64,000 nucleotides of DNA from Pantoea sp. RIT-PI-b (GTDB taxonomy: Bacteria > Pseudomonadota > Gammaproteobacteria > Enterobacterales > Enterobacteriaceae): positions 310,001 through 374,000 of the forward strand of contig NZ_LGIS01000020.1 in NCBI RefSeq assembly GCF_001187905.1, read 5' to 3'. Position 1 is the first letter of the stretch, and each line of letters starts with the position of its first letter. Shown in pieces: positions 1-9,828 of this stretch. Position numbers and translations under genes: made by a program. The notes beneath the pieces were generated by a model. It was not told the DNA's origin. It searched no databases and was given only the letters and a program-made list of their open reading frames with translations.

Positions 1-653
1 GAAGGTGATTCGTAAGCGTAAGATTTTTTATAAATGCGACACACTGGATTTCAGGCTTAAATTTTACACAGTTTTTTTATCAGAACAATTCATCAAATTT
101 AATCTTAATCAATAAATACAAAAATACAGACTTAATCCAACCTTTAGAGCCAATAAGCTATAAATTTAGATTTGATATTAGATTGAAACCCATTTAAGTC
201 TGTTATTTGGAGTTTTGTGCTGTTTTGTTGTTTTTATCTGGATTTAACGTTTGCAGTATTCCAGAAGCGTGGCGAGCTCTGCTATCCACTTAGTCTTGCA
301 TGGCGCTAATGTATCATGCAGCTAATATTGATGCATTTATAGGGCACAGGAGGTTAGGAGCAAATGAAAATAATTCAGACACTTGGCGGCGATGCGCGGG
401 ATTGCAATTGAGGAGATCTATCAATCTGCTGAATGTTTCATCCACTGGCACGGCAAAGGGCGTTTTTGTCAAGCCAACTATTATCGGCAGCAAAGGAAAA
501 GGTGTTAACAAAACTTGCGTTAGTGTAAAATCGCGGGCCGCCTGAGATTGCATAAGCGATGCACAGCGGTAACAGATTCTGATATGGGAATTGGTAATCC
601 CTGTATCGCACCTCTTCTTACCACGACGCCTGGGAAGGCGACAACGAGGCTCC
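1..653. other. AT-rich region without convincing gene, left of rluB
   Basis: The first ~240 bases are strongly AT-rich with no recognisable coding pattern. From about 300 the composition rises toward that of the rest of the window. Only short open frames occur (for example 364-411, 15 codons behind a good purine-rich ribosome-binding stretch, and 392-505, 37 codons), and none resembles a protein I know. The last ~100 bases before 654 should carry the rluB promoter and leader, but no clear -35/-10 pair stands out. It could be the tail of a horizontally acquired or decaying segment. Confidence 0.5.
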
Positions 654-1529
654 ATGAGCGAAAAATTACAGAAAGTTTTAGCGCGCGCCGGTCACGGTTC
701 GCGTCGCGAAATCGAAACCATGATTTCAGCCGGACGCGTTAGCGTTGACGGCAAACTGGCGACGCTTGGCGATCGCATCGAAAGTGATAAATCACTGAAA
801 ATCCGTATTGATGGTCATCTGGTTTCCATCGCTGAATCGGCGACCGAAGTCTGCCGCGTGTTGGCGTATTACAAACCGGAAGGTGAACTCTGCACACGCA
901 ACGATCCAGAAGGGCGTCCAACCGTCTTTGATCGTCTGCCGCGTCTGCGTGGTTCACGCTGGATTGCCGTTGGTCGTCTGGATGTGAATACCTGCGGCCT
1001 GATGCTGTTCACCACCGATGGTGAACTAGCTAATCGCCTGATGCATCCAAGCCGCGAAGTTGAGCGTGAATATGCGGTGCGTGTGTTTGGTGAAGTGGAT
1101 GACGACAAAATCCGTCAGCTGAGTAAAGGCGTGCAGCTGGAAGATGGTCCAGCTTCCTTCAAAACGATCAAGTTTGCTGGCGGTGAAGGTATTAACCAGT
1201 GGTATAACGTGACGTTGACGGAAGGACGCAACCGCGAAGTGCGTCGTCTGTGGGAAGCGGTAGGCGTGCAGGTGAGCCGCCTGATGCGTGTGCGCTACGG
1301 TGACATCCAATTGCCGAAAGGCCTGCCACGCGGCGGCTGGATAGAGATGGAGTTACCGGCGGTAAACTATCTGCGTACTTTAGTCAGTATGCCGGAAGAG
1401 ACCGTGACCAAAGTGGCGGTTGAGAAAGATCGTCGTCGCACCAAGGCTAACCAGATTCGTCGTGCGGTAAAACGTCACGGTGTGGTGAGTAACAATCCGC
1501 GTCGCAATACTACTAAACGCGGTTCCTGA
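654..1529 (+). CDS. rluB: 23S rRNA pseudouridine(2605) synthase RluB
   Basis: Makes pseudouridine at position 2605 of 23S rRNA during assembly of the large ribosomal subunit. The 291-residue protein, the same length as E. coli RluB, begins with an S4 RNA-binding domain (about residues 2-60). The RsuA-family catalytic domain follows, with the GRLDVNT motif and nucleophile Asp110. The C-terminus is very basic ([17 protein letters not shown]). An in-frame ATG at 591 would add 21 unrelated residues. I chose 654 because [13 protein letters not shown] is the family start and a GAGG lies just upstream. A strong hairpin at 1538-1562 separates it from the convergent btuR. Confidence 0.96.
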   Translation: MSEKLQKVLARAGHGSRREIETMISAGRVSVDGKLATLGDRIESDKSLKIRIDGHLVSIAESATEVCRVLAYYKPEGELCTRNDPEGRPTVFDRLPRLRGSRWIAVGRLDVNTCGLMLFTTDGELANRLMHPSREVEREYAVRVFGEVDDDKIRQLSKGVQLEDGPASFKTIKFAGGEGINQWYNVTLTEGRNREVRRLWEAVGVQVSRLMRVRYGDIQLPKGLPRGGWIEMELPAVNYLRTLVSMPEETVTKVAVEKDRRRTKANQIRRAVKRHGVVSNNPRRNTTKRGS

Positions 1530-1537
1530 TGCGATGA

Positions 1538-1562
1538 CTGACGCCGCGTTCTGCGGCGTCAG
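1538..1562. terminator. Hairpin between convergent rluB and btuR
   Basis: Perfect 10-bp stem CTGACGCCGC/GCGGCGTCAG with a 5-base loop, 8 bases after the rluB stop and 4 bases before the btuR stop codon. There is no long T run on either side, so it may act as a bidirectional but weak terminator or as an mRNA 3'-end stabiliser. Confidence 0.6.
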
Positions 1563-1566
1563 CCTA

Positions 1567-2154
1567 TTACCAATCAATTCCTTGCTGTGCCTGAATTCCC
1601 GCATCAAACGCATGTTTCACCGGACGCATTTCCGTCACGGTATCTGCCAGATCCAGCAATCTACGATGGCAACCGCGGCCAGTTACGATCACGCTCTGCT
1701 GCGCGGGACGTTGTGCTAGCGCCTGCACCAATTCATCTAAATCCAGATAATCCATGCTCACCATGTAGGTGATTTCATCGAGGATCACCAGATCGATGCT
1801 TTCATCCGCTAACATGCGTCGCGCCTGCAGCCACACCAGCTGGCAAGCGGCAGTGTCGGTCTCGCGGTTTTGCGTATCCCAGGTAAACCCGGTGGACATC
1901 ACCTGAAACTCGACGCCGTGCTGCTCCAGTAAGTTGCGTTCTCCATTTGGCCATTCGCCTTTAATAAACTGTACCGCCGCCACTTTTTTACCGTGCCCGC
2001 AGGCGCGCAGTGCGGTGCCAAAGGCGGCGGTAGTTTTACCTTTACCGTTGCCGGTGAACACCATCAATATACCGCGCGTTTCGGTGGCGGCGGCGATACG
2101 GGCATCAACCTGTTCTTTGAGGCGTTGCTGGCGCTGCTGATGGCGATCGCTCAT
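1567..2154 (-). CDS. btuR: Cob(I)yrinic acid a,c-diamide adenosyltransferase
   Basis: ATP:corrinoid adenosyltransferase of the CobA/CobO/BtuR family. It transfers the adenosyl group from ATP to the cobalt of cob(I)alamin, making coenzyme B12 from imported cobinamide or cobalamin. The 195 residues include the P-loop GNGKGKTT at 35-42, the QFIKG segment and the conserved tail HAFDAGIQAQQGIDW. Its start overlaps the stop of yciK by 4 bases, so the two genes are translationally coupled in a yciK-btuR operon, as in E. coli. No cobalamin biosynthesis genes are in the window, which fits a salvage role. Confidence 0.95.
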   Translation of the reverse strand: MSDRHQQRQQRLKEQVDARIAAATETRGILMVFTGNGKGKTTAAFGTALRACGHGKKVAAVQFIKGEWPNGERNLLEQHGVEFQVMSTGFTWDTQNRETDTAACQLVWLQARRMLADESIDLVILDEITYMVSMDYLDLDELVQALAQRPAQQSVIVTGRGCHRRLLDLADTVTEMRPVKHAFDAGIQAQQGIDW

Positions 2155-2915
2155 GCGGTTGCCGGCCCCGCTTTGCGTCCCGGCTGCGCATCAAAGCTGG
2201 TGCCCGTTTTACGACGACTGTCGTCGCCCATTAAATAGAGATACAACGGCATTAAATCAGCCGGTGTTTTAAGCAAGTTCGCATCCTCTTCCGGGAAGGC
2301 ACTGGCGCGCATTTTGGTGCGTGTGCCGCCAGGATTAATGCAGTTGACTCGCAGATGACGATTTTTATATTCATCGGCCAACACCTGCATCATGCCTTCA
2401 GTCGCAAATTTTGAAACCGCATAAGCGCCCCAGCCGGCACGTCCAGTGCGACCCACGCTTGACGTGGTAAAGACCAGCGAACCCGCATCTGATTTCAACA
2501 GCAGCGGCAGCAGCGCCTGGGTTAAATAGAAGGTGGCATCAAGGTTAATCTGCATCACATCACGCCAGATTTGAGGATCAAGCTCCTCCAGCGGCACAAT
2601 CTCACCGAGAATGCCGGCATTGTGCAGCACGCCATCTAGGCGCGGTACCAATGCAGCGACCTGTTCGGCCAACTGCTGACAGCTTGCTGGCGTGGCGTCG
2701 GCAAGATCCAATAACAGTGAGGCAGCAGGCTGTTTGTTCAATTGATTAATGGCCTGTTCGGTTTGCTGCAGCGTCTGCGGATTGCGTCCCAACAGAATGA
2801 CGCGCGCGCCATAACGCGCATAAGTCAGCGCCGCTTCACGGCCAATGCCGTCGGAAGCGCCAGTGACGAGGATAATGCGATTTTCCAGCAGATCGCTTTT
2901 CGGTTGATAATGCAC
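2151..2915 (-). CDS. yciK: Short-chain dehydrogenase/reductase YciK
   Basis: NAD(P)-dependent oxidoreductase of the classical SDR family; the physiological substrate is not established. The 254 residues show the Rossmann motif TGASDGIG (18-25), NNAG-type HNAG (98-101), Ser in TTSSVG near 152 and the catalytic Tyr165-x3-Lys169 pair (YAVSK). The C-terminal MPLYLYLMGDDSRRKTG segment is typical of YciK orthologues. The gene precedes and overlaps btuR by 4 bases. The 174-base gap to the divergent sohB must hold promoters for both. Confidence 0.93.
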   Translation of the reverse strand: MHYQPKSDLLENRIILVTGASDGIGREAALTYARYGARVILLGRNPQTLQQTEQAINQLNKQPAASLLLDLADATPASCQQLAEQVAALVPRLDGVLHNAGILGEIVPLEELDPQIWRDVMQINLDATFYLTQALLPLLLKSDAGSLVFTTSSVGRTGRAGWGAYAVSKFATEGMMQVLADEYKNRHLRVNCINPGGTRTKMRASAFPEEDANLLKTPADLMPLYLYLMGDDSRRKTGTSFDAQPGRKAGPATA

Positions 2916-3088
2916 AGCGATGTCCTTTGCTCGGGTCAGAAGGTTTTTGGCTTTATGCCTTAAATTGCCGCCCGGTGCAATCGCTCAGGCTCGCATTCTG
3001 TGCCGCCTGCGGGCATTTCACGCGACGACAACGTTTAAAGCGGGTAAACTTAAATCTGTTGTAATTTACTGTTTAATAAGGCGGCAGA

Positions 3089-4135
3089 ATGGATTTTTTC
3101 TCCAGTTACGGATTATTTCTGGCTAAAGCCGTCACCGTAGTGGTGGCGATCGCAGCTATTGTTCTGATTGTGCTCAACGCCGCGCTGCGCAAACGTCACA
3201 GCGGCGGCCAACTGCGCCTGACGCATCTCGACGATGACTATCGTGAGATGAAGGAAGATTTGCAGCTCGCCAAAATGAAACCGCAGGCGCAAAAAGTATG
3301 GCTCAAGCAGCATAAAAAAGAAGAGAAGCAGAAGGCTAAGATCGATAAGCGCAACGCCAAAGCGGGCGTGAGCGAGACGCCAAAGCCAACGCTCTATGTG
3401 CTCGAGTTCAAAGGCAGCATGGATGCAAGTGAAGTCACCTCGTTGCGTGAAGAGATCTCTGCAGTATTGGCCGTCGCCACGCCGGGTGATGAAGTGCTGC
3501 TCCGCCTGGAAAGTCCTGGCGGCGTGGTGCACGGCTACGGTCTGGCGGCTTCACAGTTGCAACGTCTGCGCGATGCCGGAATGCAGCTGACCGCGGTGGT
3601 GGATAAAGTTGCTGCCAGCGGCGGTTACATGATGGCCTGCGTTGCTGATCGCATTGTTGCCGCGCCGTTTTCCATTATTGGTTCAATTGGCGTCGTTGCG
3701 CAGATCCCCAACTTCAACCGATTGTTGAAGCGTAATAATATTGATGTCGAGCTGCATACTGCTGGGCAATACAAACGTACCTTGACACTGTTTGGCGAAA
3801 ACACCGAAGAAGGGCGCGAAAAGTTTCAGGAAGACCTTAATGAAACCCATCAGCTATTTAAAGACTTCGTGCACCAGATGCGCCCCTCGCTTGATTTGAA
3901 TAAGGTGGCGACAGGTGAGCATTGGTATGGGGCTCAGGCGCTGGATTTAGGCCTTGTTGATGAAATTGGTACCAGCGACGCATTGATTATCCAGCATATG
4001 GAGCGCTTTACCGTATTGGGTGTGCACTATGCCCGCAAACGTAAAATGATGGATCGCTTCACCCACAGCGCCAGTCTAGCTGCTGAGCGGTTGATTCTGA
4101 AAATGTGGCAGCGCGGCGAGAAGCCGCTGTTGTAA
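3089..4135 (+). CDS. sohB: Inner-membrane serine protease SohB
   Basis: Signal-peptide-peptidase-like protease of the S49 family, inner-membrane anchored with the active site in the periplasm. E. coli sohB was found as a multicopy suppressor of htrA (degP). The 348 residues open with a membrane helix (about 9-31), followed by a basic, charged linker rich in Lys/Glu (about 55-95) and the S49 domain. The expected Ser-Lys dyad is visible as Ser177 in VAASGGYM and Lys229 in QYKRTL. Transcription ends at the strong terminator 4141-4166. Confidence 0.95.
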   Translation: MDFFSSYGLFLAKAVTVVVAIAAIVLIVLNAALRKRHSGGQLRLTHLDDDYREMKEDLQLAKMKPQAQKVWLKQHKKEEKQKAKIDKRNAKAGVSETPKPTLYVLEFKGSMDASEVTSLREEISAVLAVATPGDEVLLRLESPGGVVHGYGLAASQLQRLRDAGMQLTAVVDKVAASGGYMMACVADRIVAAPFSIIGSIGVVAQIPNFNRLLKRNNIDVELHTAGQYKRTLTLFGENTEEGREKFQEDLNETHQLFKDFVHQMRPSLDLNKVATGEHWYGAQALDLGLVDEIGTSDALIIQHMERFTVLGVHYARKRKMMDRFTHSASLAAERLILKMWQRGEKPLL

Positions 4136-4140
4136 ACGCG

Positions 4141-4166
4141 AGCCCGGCAATTGCCGGGCTTTTTTA
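4141..4166 (+). terminator. Rho-independent terminator of sohB
   Basis: Stem AGCCCGGCA/TTGCCGGGCT with essentially no free loop (tip bases probably open), followed by six T. It starts 6 bases after the sohB stop. The T run contains the stop codon of the convergent yciN. Confidence 0.88.
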
Positions 4167-4412
4167 TGCCAGGTGATATTGAGCGGAGAGTTCCACGGCA
4201 AGGTATTTGAAGACATTAAACACCGTAGTGGTTTTGGCGGTAGGTAAGCCTTCATCATCAAGAAAATAGGGACCACGAAACACCAAAACATCACCTTGCT
4301 GAATCACATCATTGGCTTCTAATCCGACAAAATAATTGTCGTGCTGCGTGATTAACTGATTAGCTATTTCCAGTAACGCCTGGCGTGAAATAGATTCCGT
4401 TGGCACTGACAT
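4164..4412 (-). CDS. yciN: DUF2498 family protein YciN
   Basis: Small cytosolic protein (82 residues) of the YciN/DUF2498 family; function unknown. The pattern RQALLEIANQLITQHD ... VLVFRGPYFLDDEGLPTAKTTTVFNVFKYLAVELSAQYHL matches the E. coli protein over its whole length, in the same position between sohB and topA. It is read from the strand opposite topA, and its stop overlaps the T tract of the sohB terminator. The start follows a short AGG-containing leader. Confidence 0.9.
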   Translation of the reverse strand: MSVPTESISRQALLEIANQLITQHDNYFVGLEANDVIQQGDVLVFRGPYFLDDEGLPTAKTTTVFNVFKYLAVELSAQYHLA

Positions 4413-4783
4413 TGTTTACCTCATTTTTTGACAGCCAATTTTCTCCTTCTATATTACTTGCGAGCCATCGCGTTCAGCAAATCAGCATTGCGTCATAAAA
4501 CTGGCGCAAAATTAGGCAGAATGCTAATTAAGTTGCGTAACGGATTTTATCAGGTAGAGTGTGGGCGATTCAGCTTTCAGGGAGATCACACCCGGATGTG
4601 TGGTTCTGTCAGATGGAAAACTCGCTCCTAATCATAAAGTTGCAGAAGTCGACGCAATCTGACCTGAGATTATCCCTGCTGCCTTGAAATGACAAATGCT
4701 GGCAGCAATATTGAACCCATTGGGTTTTGGGGCCTCCAATTCTCTCCCGTTTATCAGGACGTTTCATTTAGGTAAAGGTACAT
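4413..4783. promoter_or_regulatory. Divergent control region of yciN and topA
   Basis: A 371-base region without a credible gene. In E. coli several topA promoters, including a heat-shock one, occupy this interval. Here a CTTGAAA matching a sigma-32 -35 element lies at 4683-4689, but I could not find a matching -10 at the right spacing. A small inverted repeat CACAC/GTGTG lies near 4587-4602. No further structure is clear. Confidence 0.45.
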
Positions 4784-7381
4784 ATGGGTAAAGCACTCGT
4801 CATCGTTGAGTCCCCGGCAAAGGCCAAAACAATCAATAAATACCTCGGTAATGACTACGTGGTGAAATCCAGCGTCGGTCATATCCGTGATTTGCCGACC
4901 AGCGGTTCGACTGCCCGTAAAAGTGCCGATGGGGAAAAGACGAAAACTGGCAAAAAGGTAAAGAAAGATGAGAAAGCCGCATTGGTCAACCGCATGGGTG
5001 TCGATCCCTGGCATGGTTGGGAAGCGGATTATCAAATTCTGCCTGGCAAAGAAAAAGTCGTCGCTGAGCTGAAAAACCTGGCTGCCGATGCCGACCACAT
5101 CTATCTCGCAACGGACCTTGACCGCGAAGGGGAAGCCATTGCCTGGCACCTGCGGGAAGTGATCGGTGGCGACGATAAGCGCTTTAGCCGCGTGGTGTTT
5201 AACGAAATCACCAAGAATGCGATTCGTCAGGCGTTTGAGAAGCCGGGCGAACTTAATATTGAACGTGTTAATGCGCAGCAAGCGCGCCGTTTCATGGACC
5301 GCGTTGTGGGTTACATGGTCTCGCCGCTGCTGTGGAAGAAAATTGCCCGTGGTCTGTCGGCCGGTCGCGTACAGTCGGTTGCTGTGCGTTTGGTCGTTGA
5401 GCGCGAGCACGAAATCAAAGCCTTCGTGCCGGAAGAGTATTGGGAAATCGATGCTGATTTCGCCACGCCGAAAGGCGCCGATCTTGCCATGCAGGTTACA
5501 CATCAGAATGACAAAGCGTTCCGCCCGGTTAATCGTGAGCAAACTCACGCCGCGGTCGCCATTCTGCAAAAAGCGCGTTATGAAGTGCTGGATCGTGAAG
5601 ACAAACCGACCAGCAGCAAGCCTTCTGCCCCGTTCATTACGTCTACCTTGCAACAGGCGGCGAGCACGCGTCTCGGCTTTGGCGTGAAGAAGACCATGAT
5701 GATGGCGCAGCGTCTGTATGAAGCCGGCCACATTACTTATATGCGTACCGACTCCACCAACCTGAGCCAGGATGCGGTGGCGATGGCGCGTGGCTATGTT
5801 GAAAGCAGCTTTGGTAAGAAATATCTGCCAGATGCGCCGAACACCTATGCCAGCAAAGAGAACTCGCAGGAAGCGCACGAAGCGATTCGTCCTTCAGATG
5901 TGAATGTCGTGGCAGAACAGCTGAAAGATATGGAAGCTGACGCGCAAAAACTGTATCAGCTGATTTGGCGTCAGTTTGTTGCCTGCCAGATGGTACCGGC
6001 GCAATACGACTCAACCACGCTGACGGTGGGCGCGGCTGAATTCAAATTGAAAGCGAAAGGGCGCACGCTGCGGTTTGATGGCTGGACGCGTGTAATGCCA
6101 GCGCTACGTAAAAATGATGAAGATCTTACGCTGCCGCCCGTTGATGTTGGCGACATGCTGGATTTGAAAGAGCTGATGCCCAGCCAGCACTTTACCAAGC
6201 CGCCGGCGCGCTTCAGTGAAGCTTCGCTCGTACGTGAGTTGGAAAAGCGCGGTATTGGTCGTCCATCGACCTATGCATCGATCATTTCCACCATCCAGGA
6301 TCGTGGTTACGTGCGTGTCGAAAACCGCCGTTTCTACGCTGAGAAAATGGGGGAAATCGTTACCGATCGTCTGGAAGCGAATTTCCGCGAGCTGATGAAC
6401 TATGACTTCACCGCGCGCATGGAAAACAGCCTCGACCAGGTGGCTAATAATGAAGCCGAGTGGAAAGCCGTGCTCGACTCCTTCTTCAGTGATTTCAGCC
6501 AGCAGTTAGATCACGCTGAAAAGGATCCAGAAGAGGGCGGCATGCAGCCGAACCAAATGGTTATCACGTCAATCGATTGTCCGACGTGTAGCCGACCAAT
6601 GGGGATTCGTACAGCCAGTACCGGCGTATTCCTTGGCTGCTCAGGATATGCTTTGCCGCCGAAAGAGCGCTGCAAACAGACCATCAACCTGATTCCGGAA
6701 AACGAAGTGCTTAACGTGCTGGAAGGCGATGATGCTGAAACCAACGCGTTGCGCGCCCGTCGCCGCTGCCAGAAGTGTGGTACGGCAATGGACAGCTATC
6801 TGATCGATAACCAGCGTAAGTTGCACGTCTGCGGTAATAACCCAGAGTGCGATGGCTACGAAATCGAGCAGGGCGAGTTCCGTATCAAGGGTTATGACGG
6901 TCCAATTGTTGAGTGCGAAAAATGTGGTTCTGAAATGCACCTGAAAATGGGCCGTTTCGGTAAATACATGGCTTGTACCAACGACGAATGTAAAAACACC
7001 CGTAAAATTCTGCGCAATGGTGATGTCGCGCCGCCGAAAGAAGATCCGGTGCCGCTGCCAGAACTGGCATGTGAAAAATCGGATGCATACTTCGTGCTGC
7101 GTGACGGCGCTGCGGGTGTGTTCCTGGCGGCTAATACCTTCCCTAAATCGCGTGAAACCCGCGCGCCGCTGGTAGAAGAGCTGCAGCGCTTTGCCGATCG
7201 TTTGCCTGAAAAACTGAAATATCTGTCGGAAGCGCCTGCTGCCGATCCAGAAGGTAATAAAACGCTGGTGCGTTTCAGTCGTAAGACTAAGCAGCAGTAC
7301 GTTTCATCAGAAAAAGACGGCAAAGCCACGGGTTGGTCAATGTTCTACATTGACGGCAAGTGGCAGGAAGCGAAGAAGTAA
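4784..7381 (+). CDS. topA: DNA topoisomerase I (type IA)
   Basis: Relaxes negative supercoils by cutting and passing single strands. The 865 residues match the usual length. The TOPRIM acidic residues Glu9, Asp111, Asp113 and Glu115 ([10 protein letters not shown]) and active-site Tyr319 ([10 protein letters not shown]) are in place. The C-terminal third holds three tetracysteine zinc ribbons, which open with CPTC (about 600), CQKC (about 663) and CEKC (about 711), then two cysteine-free ribbon domains. The ATG at 4784 gives the family start [17 protein letters not shown]. Followed by its own terminator and then cysB, as in other enterobacteria. Confidence 0.98.
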   Translation: MGKALVIVESPAKAKTINKYLGNDYVVKSSVGHIRDLPTSGSTARKSADGEKTKTGKKVKKDEKAALVNRMGVDPWHGWEADYQILPGKEKVVAELKNLAADADHIYLATDLDREGEAIAWHLREVIGGDDKRFSRVVFNEITKNAIRQAFEKPGELNIERVNAQQARRFMDRVVGYMVSPLLWKKIARGLSAGRVQSVAVRLVVEREHEIKAFVPEEYWEIDADFATPKGADLAMQVTHQNDKAFRPVNREQTHAAVAILQKARYEVLDREDKPTSSKPSAPFITSTLQQAASTRLGFGVKKTMMMAQRLYEAGHITYMRTDSTNLSQDAVAMARGYVESSFGKKYLPDAPNTYASKENSQEAHEAIRPSDVNVVAEQLKDMEADAQKLYQLIWRQFVACQMVPAQYDSTTLTVGAAEFKLKAKGRTLRFDGWTRVMPALRKNDEDLTLPPVDVGDMLDLKELMPSQHFTKPPARFSEASLVRELEKRGIGRPSTYASIISTIQDRGYVRVENRRFYAEKMGEIVTDRLEANFRELMNYDFTARMENSLDQVANNEAEWKAVLDSFFSDFSQQLDHAEKDPEEGGMQPNQMVITSIDCPTCSRPMGIRTASTGVFLGCSGYALPPKERCKQTINLIPENEVLNVLEGDDAETNALRARRRCQKCGTAMDSYLIDNQRKLHVCGNNPECDGYEIEQGEFRIKGYDGPIVECEKCGSEMHLKMGRFGKYMACTNDECKNTRKILRNGDVAPPKEDPVPLPELACEKSDAYFVLRDGAAGVFLAANTFPKSRETRAPLVEELQRFADRLPEKLKYLSEAPAADPEGNKTLVRFSRKTKQQYVSSEKDGKATGWSMFYIDGKWQEAKK

Positions 7382-7389
7382 ATCTCCCT

Positions 7390-7414
7390 AAGGCCAGCAT
7401 CAGCTGGCCTTTTT
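7390..7414 (+). terminator. Rho-independent terminator of topA
   Basis: Nine-bp stem AAGGCCAGC/GCTGGCCTT with a 4-base loop and a T5 tail, 9 bases after the topA stop. Confidence 0.9.
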
Positions 7415-7471
7415 CCCATCCTTATAGCTAAACGTTCTACATTCTTCCTTTAACTGATATAGTGGTTATAG

Positions 7472-8548
<1,077 letters not shown>

Positions 8549-9041
8549 ATTCCTAACTCATTCTTTTACCAAGGTGTCCAGTGGGCACCTTCGGAATCCC
8601 ATAGCGCTTAGCGCCAGTAGTACTTCAAAAAAAATCATTATTTTTATGTAAATGAAACATGGGTCACATGTTTTTCTATTGTTAGTTCTTAAATGCGAAT
8701 CAGTACACAATTTTTACGATGCTACTTTGCAGCTCGCCAGGAATATTCCCATACTCTAGTTAAGAGTTGATGGAGAAGGGCTTTTTTACTGGGTTACTAA
8801 ATTAAACTCAAATTTAGATTGGATCTAATTTGTCGATAACCCAAATTTACAATGTAACTATTTAATTAATAGTTATCGTGGCAATTAAATTTATCTCATC
8901 AATTTTTTGTGTTTTGATAAATAGCGTTAATCGTTGTGCTCAATAAAAATAACTGGATTTTCGGTCTTAACAAGTTTAGGATTCGTCCTAAATCTTAATC
9001 GTTGTCATCAATCGTTTTATTGAGAGTGATTATCAAAAACT
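8549..9041. promoter_or_regulatory. Long AT-rich leader/promoter region of the ymiA operon
   Basis: Almost 500 bases without a credible gene. It opens with an imperfect 9-bp hairpin AAGGTGTCC/GGGCACCTT (8571-8591), probably the 3' end of the cysB transcript though no T tail follows. The rest is very AT-rich, with several direct and inverted AT motifs, and carries the perfect palindrome at 8975-8992 listed separately. The composition resembles H-NS-bound promoter DNA, which is inference. Confidence 0.5.
8975..8992. promoter_or_regulatory. Perfect palindrome TTTAGGA-TTCG-TCCTAAA (possible RcsB-type box)
   Basis: Seven-bp perfect inverted repeat around TTCG, 49 bases before the ymiA-like start. 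The left part TAGGATTCGTCC resembles the RcsB/RcsAB recognition pattern (TAAGAATATTCCTA type). As RNA it would form a UUCG-capped hairpin, a very stable tetraloop. Either a regulator operator or a 5'-UTR hairpin is possible; the sequence alone does not decide. Confidence 0.4.
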
Positions 9042-9200
9042 ATGAACACGAGAATAACTGTACAGCCGGCCTTCCGGACTAAAAGCACCAAAGTTGAGCG
9101 TTCTGGTAATACTCGTCGCAAAGCTTGGTTGACTGTCTTCGCTGCTTCAGCACTGTTCTGGGTAGTGGTGGCGTTAATGATTTGGCGTATGTGGGGTTAA
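9042..9200 (+). CDS. ymiA: YmiA-family small membrane protein
   Basis: 52 residues, too short for most gene finders. A hydrophilic basic N-terminus (about 1-27) leads into one membrane helix in the segment RKAWLTVFAASALFWVVVAL and ends MIWRMWG. That segment closely matches E. coli YmiA as I remember it (RKAWLAVFLGSALFWVVVALLIWKVWG), and the position between cysB and acnA is also the same. Its function is unknown. The next small gene starts 3 bases after its stop, so the two are surely co-transcribed. Confidence 0.85.
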   Translation: MNTRITVQPAFRTKSTKVERSGNTRRKAWLTVFAASALFWVVVALMIWRMWG

Positions 9201-9203
9201 GCC

Positions 9204-9383
9204 ATGTGGGCAAATACACTCAGTCGTAAACATCCAGTATCTGCGCGTCAGCCGCAAACGCCTGCGTGCAAAGTGAAAGACGTTGTTTCCACTGAACAGC
9301 AAGTAACGATTCCTACTTCGTGGGAACTCAGTGAAAATCAGCGCAATTTTATTGAATCCTTCATGGATATGAAGTCGAAATAA
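9204..9383 (+). CDS. Small soluble protein, possible YciX family
   Basis: 59 residues beginning MWANTLSRKHPVSARQPQT and ending in a predicted amphipathic helix (about 40-59, WELSENQRNFIESFMDMKSK). It starts 3 bases after the ymiA-like stop; the AAGCC between them gives little ribosome-binding sequence, so translation probably couples to ymiA. In E. coli the gene in this place is yciX. I assign the family by position only and could not confirm sequence identity. No function is evident. Confidence 0.65.
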   Translation: MWANTLSRKHPVSARQPQTPACKVKDVVSTEQQVTIPTSWELSENQRNFIESFMDMKSK

Positions 9384-9429
9384 CGCAGTCTGCGTTGCGT
9401 ACCATATACATATATTTAGTCCCTCTTTT

Positions 9430-9550
9430 TGCCGGATTATCCGGTGGGCAAGTTAAAAGCCCGTCCTTTAACACTCAGCATTAAAAAAACGGTGTCATCA
9501 GTACAACGCTGAAGACGGTGGACTTTTTTTGCCCGGAATCCGGGAGGGAG
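9430..9550 (+). ncRNA. Structured leader RNA before a 30-residue membrane peptide
   Basis: Several complementary segments nest here: GGATT (9434-9438) with AATCC (9537-9541), GGGC (9446-9449) with GCCC (either 9459-9462 or 9531-9534), GTCC (9463-9466) with GGAC (9520-9523), and TCAGC (9475-9479) with GCTGA (9509-9513). A T7 run (9524-9530) follows GGAC. A small hairpin CCCGG-AAT-CCGGG (9532-9544) overlaps the purine-rich ribosome-binding site of the next ORF. The choice of GCCC partner makes two mutually exclusive folds possible, as in an attenuator or translational switch. Folding is by eye only. Confidence 0.4.
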
Positions 9551-9553
9551 TGA

Positions 9554-9646
9554 ATGATGAACATTAATACAACGACGTTATCCTGGTTTAGCGTATATAC
9601 CTTTTCGTTTGCTTTTTGGGCAGCAGCCTTTTGGGCAATGATGTAA
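9554..9646 (+). CDS. 30-residue hydrophobic membrane peptide upstream of acnA
   Basis: Short ORF with a very strong ribosome-binding site (GGGAGGGAG at 9542-9550), starting ATG at 9554 or 9557. After a polar N-terminus (MMNINTTT) the rest is one aromatic-rich membrane helix (WFSVYTFSFAFWAAAFWAMM). E. coli also has tiny membrane-protein genes annotated close to acnA (YmiC-type), and this may be one, but I cannot verify homology. It ends 36 bases before a terminator, so it closes the ymiA transcription unit rather than opening that of acnA. Confidence 0.7.
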   Translation: MMNINTTTLSWFSVYTFSFAFWAAAFWAMM

Positions 9647-9681
9647 ACCCATAACTCAAATTAAACTGTTCTATTTAAATG

Positions 9682-9706
9682 CCCTGACAAACGTCGGGGT
9701 ATTTTT
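9682..9706 (+). terminator. Terminator between the mini-gene operon and acnA
   Basis: Stem CCCTGAC/GTCGGGG (one T-G pair), loop AAAC, then TATTTTT. It isolates the ymiA-like/yciX-like/30-residue unit from acnA. Confidence 0.8.
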
Positions 9707-9828
9707 CATTGTGTTTTAATGTGTCATTTCGTGTTGTTATCAAAACGTTAACGGGAATGTGGTCTATCTTTAAGTTAAACCTTGCAGTCACTGAGGTTTA
9801 AAAAGAGATTTACTTACATGGAGGCGCT
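9707..9828 (+). promoter_or_regulatory. acnA promoter region
   Basis: Lies between the preceding terminator and the acnA start. CTATCTTTAA at 9764-9773 resembles the extended -10 used by sigma-S (CTATACTTAA), in line with the known stationary-phase expression of E. coli acnA. TTGTTA near 9734 could serve as -35. The ribosome-binding site GGAGG lies at 9820-9824. Confidence 0.5.

Noticed and set aside
392..505. 37-codon frame with a Cys/His-bearing sequence (FIHWHGKGRFC)
   Set aside because: Poor ribosome-binding site and no recognised homologue; kept only as a note within the 1-653 region.
300..545. 81-codon plus-strand frame and overlapping 113-codon minus-strand frame near 314-655
   Set aside because: No family pattern, no convincing ribosome-binding site, and the minus frame runs into the rluB start. 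Regarded as chance frames in non-coding DNA.
4754..5878. 374-codon minus-strand frame opposite topA
   Set aside because: Covered completely by the highly conserved topA reading frame; a shadow frame of codon bias.
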